This document shows, one piece after another, positions 23,161 to 24,212 of a DNA stretch of 24,212 nt (positions are counted from its first letter, which is position 1; every line of letters starts with the position of its first letter). This stretch comes from JAGLTN01 sp035403325 (GTDB lineage Bacteria > Planctomycetota > Phycisphaerae > Sedimentisphaerales > Anaerobacaceae): the NCBI GenBank assembly GCA_964492365.1, contig CAZBKA010000037.1, forward strand, positions 1-24,212, given 5' to 3'. A program made the position numbers and the translations under genes. The notes under the pieces were generated by a model. That model was given only the letters and a program-made list of their open reading frames with translations. It had not been told where the DNA came from and searched no databases.

Positions 23161-23397
23161 ATGGCAAAGGGGAAAAAGGCAACTAAAAAAGTCACCACGA
23201 AAAAAGCCATTTCCAAAGGCGTAAAAGGCACATGGACAACTGCAGATCTGAAGATACTGAACCAGCTATTTGCAAACAATCCGACAGCTAAGGTTGCCCA
23301 AAAACTCAACAGAGGCCTTGACGCTGTAAAGAGAAAAGCTTCGAGAATGGGTTTGAAAAAAGCCAAAAAGTATATGAAGTCACTCGGCAGAGGCTAA
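23161..23397 (+). CDS. Small basic SANT/Myb-like DNA-binding protein
   Basis: 78 residues. The first 22 are Lys-rich (KGKKATKKVTTKKAISKG), like histone-H1/HU-type basic tails. From residue 23 (GTWTTADLKILNQLFANNPT, then KVAQKLNRGLDAVKRKASRMGL) it matches the small helix-turn-helix found in many phage and planctomycete proteins, with the 'T-W-T-x-x-D-x-x-L' start and the 'VAxxLNRxxxAVxxKAxRxGL' recognition helix. It probably binds DNA broadly as a nucleoid protein or as a local regulator; this is inference. AAAGGGAG before the ATG is strong, and a good promoter is present, so it is probably well expressed. Its TAA shares bases with the TAG of the convergent protease gene. Confidence 0.7.
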   Translation: MAKGKKATKKVTTKKAISKGVKGTWTTADLKILNQLFANNPTAKVAQKLNRGLDAVKRKASRMGLKKAKKYMKSLGRG

Positions 23398-23876
23398 GTC
23401 GAAATCTCAATTTCCCGGCAAATAGTCTTGATGTAATTGTCTGTATGTGCTGAAAGGGATTCACTTAGCGCCTGTTTCAGTTCAACTTTTTCAGGCTCTA
23501 TGCCGAAAAAAACGATTTCTTGATGTGATTGCTCAAGCTGTGCCGATAGTTCTATTACTTTCAGAATGTCTGCCTCATGCAGTGACTGATGGGCGAGGGT
23601 TTTTACGCTTTGTACCTGGTCGGGGGTGAATTTTTTCATGGCCCCGGGTGGACATCTCATAAATGCACAATCAACGAAGATAACTTTAGGCCAACCTGCT
23701 ATTATATGCAGAAGTGACATTCCTCCTGTGCCTGCATCAATAAATTCAGCAAGGGGCCATCGCTCTGACAGCCCCTCAAGTTTCGTTATTAAATAATTCC
23801 CTATTCCTTCGTCGCCCATAAGCGGATTGCCAAGACCGGCCACGAGGACTTTCTTGTTTTCCGGATTGCCTATCAT
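23394..23876 (-). CDS. NiFe-hydrogenase maturation protease (peptidase M52)
   Basis: Endopeptidase of 160 residues that removes the C-terminal tail of a hydrogenase large subunit after nickel insertion. Family motifs: GLGNPLMGDEGIG (14-26) with the metal-binding Glu23, DAGTGG at 47-52, VDC with Asp69, and the HQSLHEAD segment (His96 or His100 as third ligand). ATG 23876 overlaps the TGA of the hydrogenase gene as ATGA, so the two are coupled; the protease is very likely specific for that subunit. Its stop overlaps the stop of the small basic gene. The closest named relatives are HycI/HoxW/FrhD-type; the exact name is not certain. Confidence 0.92.
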   Translation of the reverse strand: MIGNPENKKVLVAGLGNPLMGDEGIGNYLITKLEGLSERWPLAEFIDAGTGGMSLLHIIAGWPKVIFVDCAFMRCPPGAMKKFTPDQVQSVKTLAHQSLHEADILKVIELSAQLEQSHQEIVFFGIEPEKVELKQALSESLSAHTDNYIKTICREIEIST

Positions 23877-24212
23877 CTTACAAACTTAACATCAAGCATA
23901 TGAGTTGAACAGGAAACACAAGGATCATAGGAACGGACAAGCATTTCCATTTTCAATTTCAAGGCATCTTCACCTTCACCCATGAATTGGGGAACGAGCT
24001 TTTCAAAATCTTTCTGTATATTTGCGTGATTCTGATTTGTAGGGATACAAATATCAGCTGCTGCACAGTTTCCTTTATCGTCAAATTCGTACTGATGGAA
24101 GAGTATTCCTCGCGGTGCTTCAACACAGCCGTTGCCTTTACCGGCCTTTGGTTTTACGCTGATTTTTTCAGCCTTTAGCCCTTTAGTCAGAAGCTTGTCT
24201 ATTATCTGAATT
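23873..24212 (-). CDS. NiFe hydrogenase large subunit, C-terminal part (cut by window edge)
   Basis: 112 residues of the C-terminus. The final nickel-binding motif DPCVSCSTH has the two terminal Cys ligands; the tail MLDVKFVR after His is the peptide removed by the adjacent protease. Upstream, GCVEAPRGILFHQYEFDDKG and ADICIPTNQNHANIQKD match the large subunits of group 3 (cytoplasmic, Mvh/Frh/Hox-type) enzymes, which is my best assignment. The N-terminal Cys motif lies outside. The start is beyond 24212. The downstream protease confirms the role. The other subunits (small, diaphorase or F420/heterodisulfide-linked) should follow to the right of the window. Confidence 0.9.
   Translation of the reverse strand, partial: IQIIDKLLTKGLKAEKISVKPKAGKGNGCVEAPRGILFHQYEFDDKGNCAAADICIPTNQNHANIQKDFEKLVPQFMGEGEDALKLKMEMLVRSYDPCVSCSTHMLDVKFVR

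Noticed and set aside
1..24212. CRISPR array, insertion sequence or prophage block
   Set aside because: No regularly spaced repeats, transposase, integrase or terminal inverted repeats were seen in the window.

Overview
The window looks like ordinary chromosome of an anaerobic, Gram-negative-type planctomycete, most likely of the Phycisphaerae/Sedimentisphaerales kind. This is inferred, not proven. The grounds are a long-tailed pseudopilin typical of that group; two sigma/anti-sigma pairs whose anti-sigma proteins share an IWRI-x-MQSKI-x-KLA segment before the membrane helix; a PilX-like secreted protein beside a tiny Asn/Asp/Val-repeat peptide; and a SANT-like small basic protein. AT-rich DNA, Shine-Dalgarno sites and sigma-70-like promoters fit a bacterium. 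A candidate Re-type citrate synthase, an NiFe hydrogenase with its maturation protease, and NikR point to an anaerobic, hydrogen-using or hydrogen-producing metabolism.

Layout. 1-2526 (minus strand) reads, in transcription order, a synthase of the isopropylmalate/homocitrate/Re-citrate family, an HAD phosphatase with a TTG start, and the 5' part of threonine synthase. 2701-4953 holds a divergent pair: a lipoprotein (minus) and a stand-alone 2-oxoacid dehydrogenase acyltransferase domain (plus). 5117-8606 (plus) carries a Tat-exported sugar-isomerase-like protein, a secreted carbohydrate esterase and a periplasmic PpiC-type foldase, closed by a strong terminator. 8659-10578 (minus) is ribH-nusB-parA. 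10874-12241 is a TPR protein, facing a pseudopilin (12256-13047, minus).

13383-13466 is tRNA-Leu(UAA), followed by nikR (minus). 14023-17887 (minus) contains two tandem ECF sigma/anti-sigma modules, each ending in its own intrinsic terminator. 18060-18488 is a small cytochrome-b-like membrane protein. 18815-21107 (plus) holds the PilX-like protein and the acidic repeat peptide. 21123-22925 (minus) is a MetX-MetW fusion. 23161-23397 is a small basic DNA-binding protein whose stop codon overlaps the stop of the hydrogenase maturation protease (minus), which in turn overlaps the hydrogenase large subunit that runs off the right edge.

The genes do not form one pathway. Recognisable links are: threonine and methionine synthesis from the homoserine branch (thrC, metX-metW); nickel handling (nikR, hydrogenase, protease); envelope and polysaccharide work (isomerase-like protein, esterase, foldase, pseudopilin, PilX-like protein); and envelope or stress signalling through the two sigma modules. 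I found no CRISPR array, insertion sequence, prophage block or recognised riboswitch. The less expected items are the acyltransferase domain without a lipoyl arm and with an altered catalytic motif, the fused MetX-MetW, the duplicated sigma modules, and the PilX/acidic-peptide pair.
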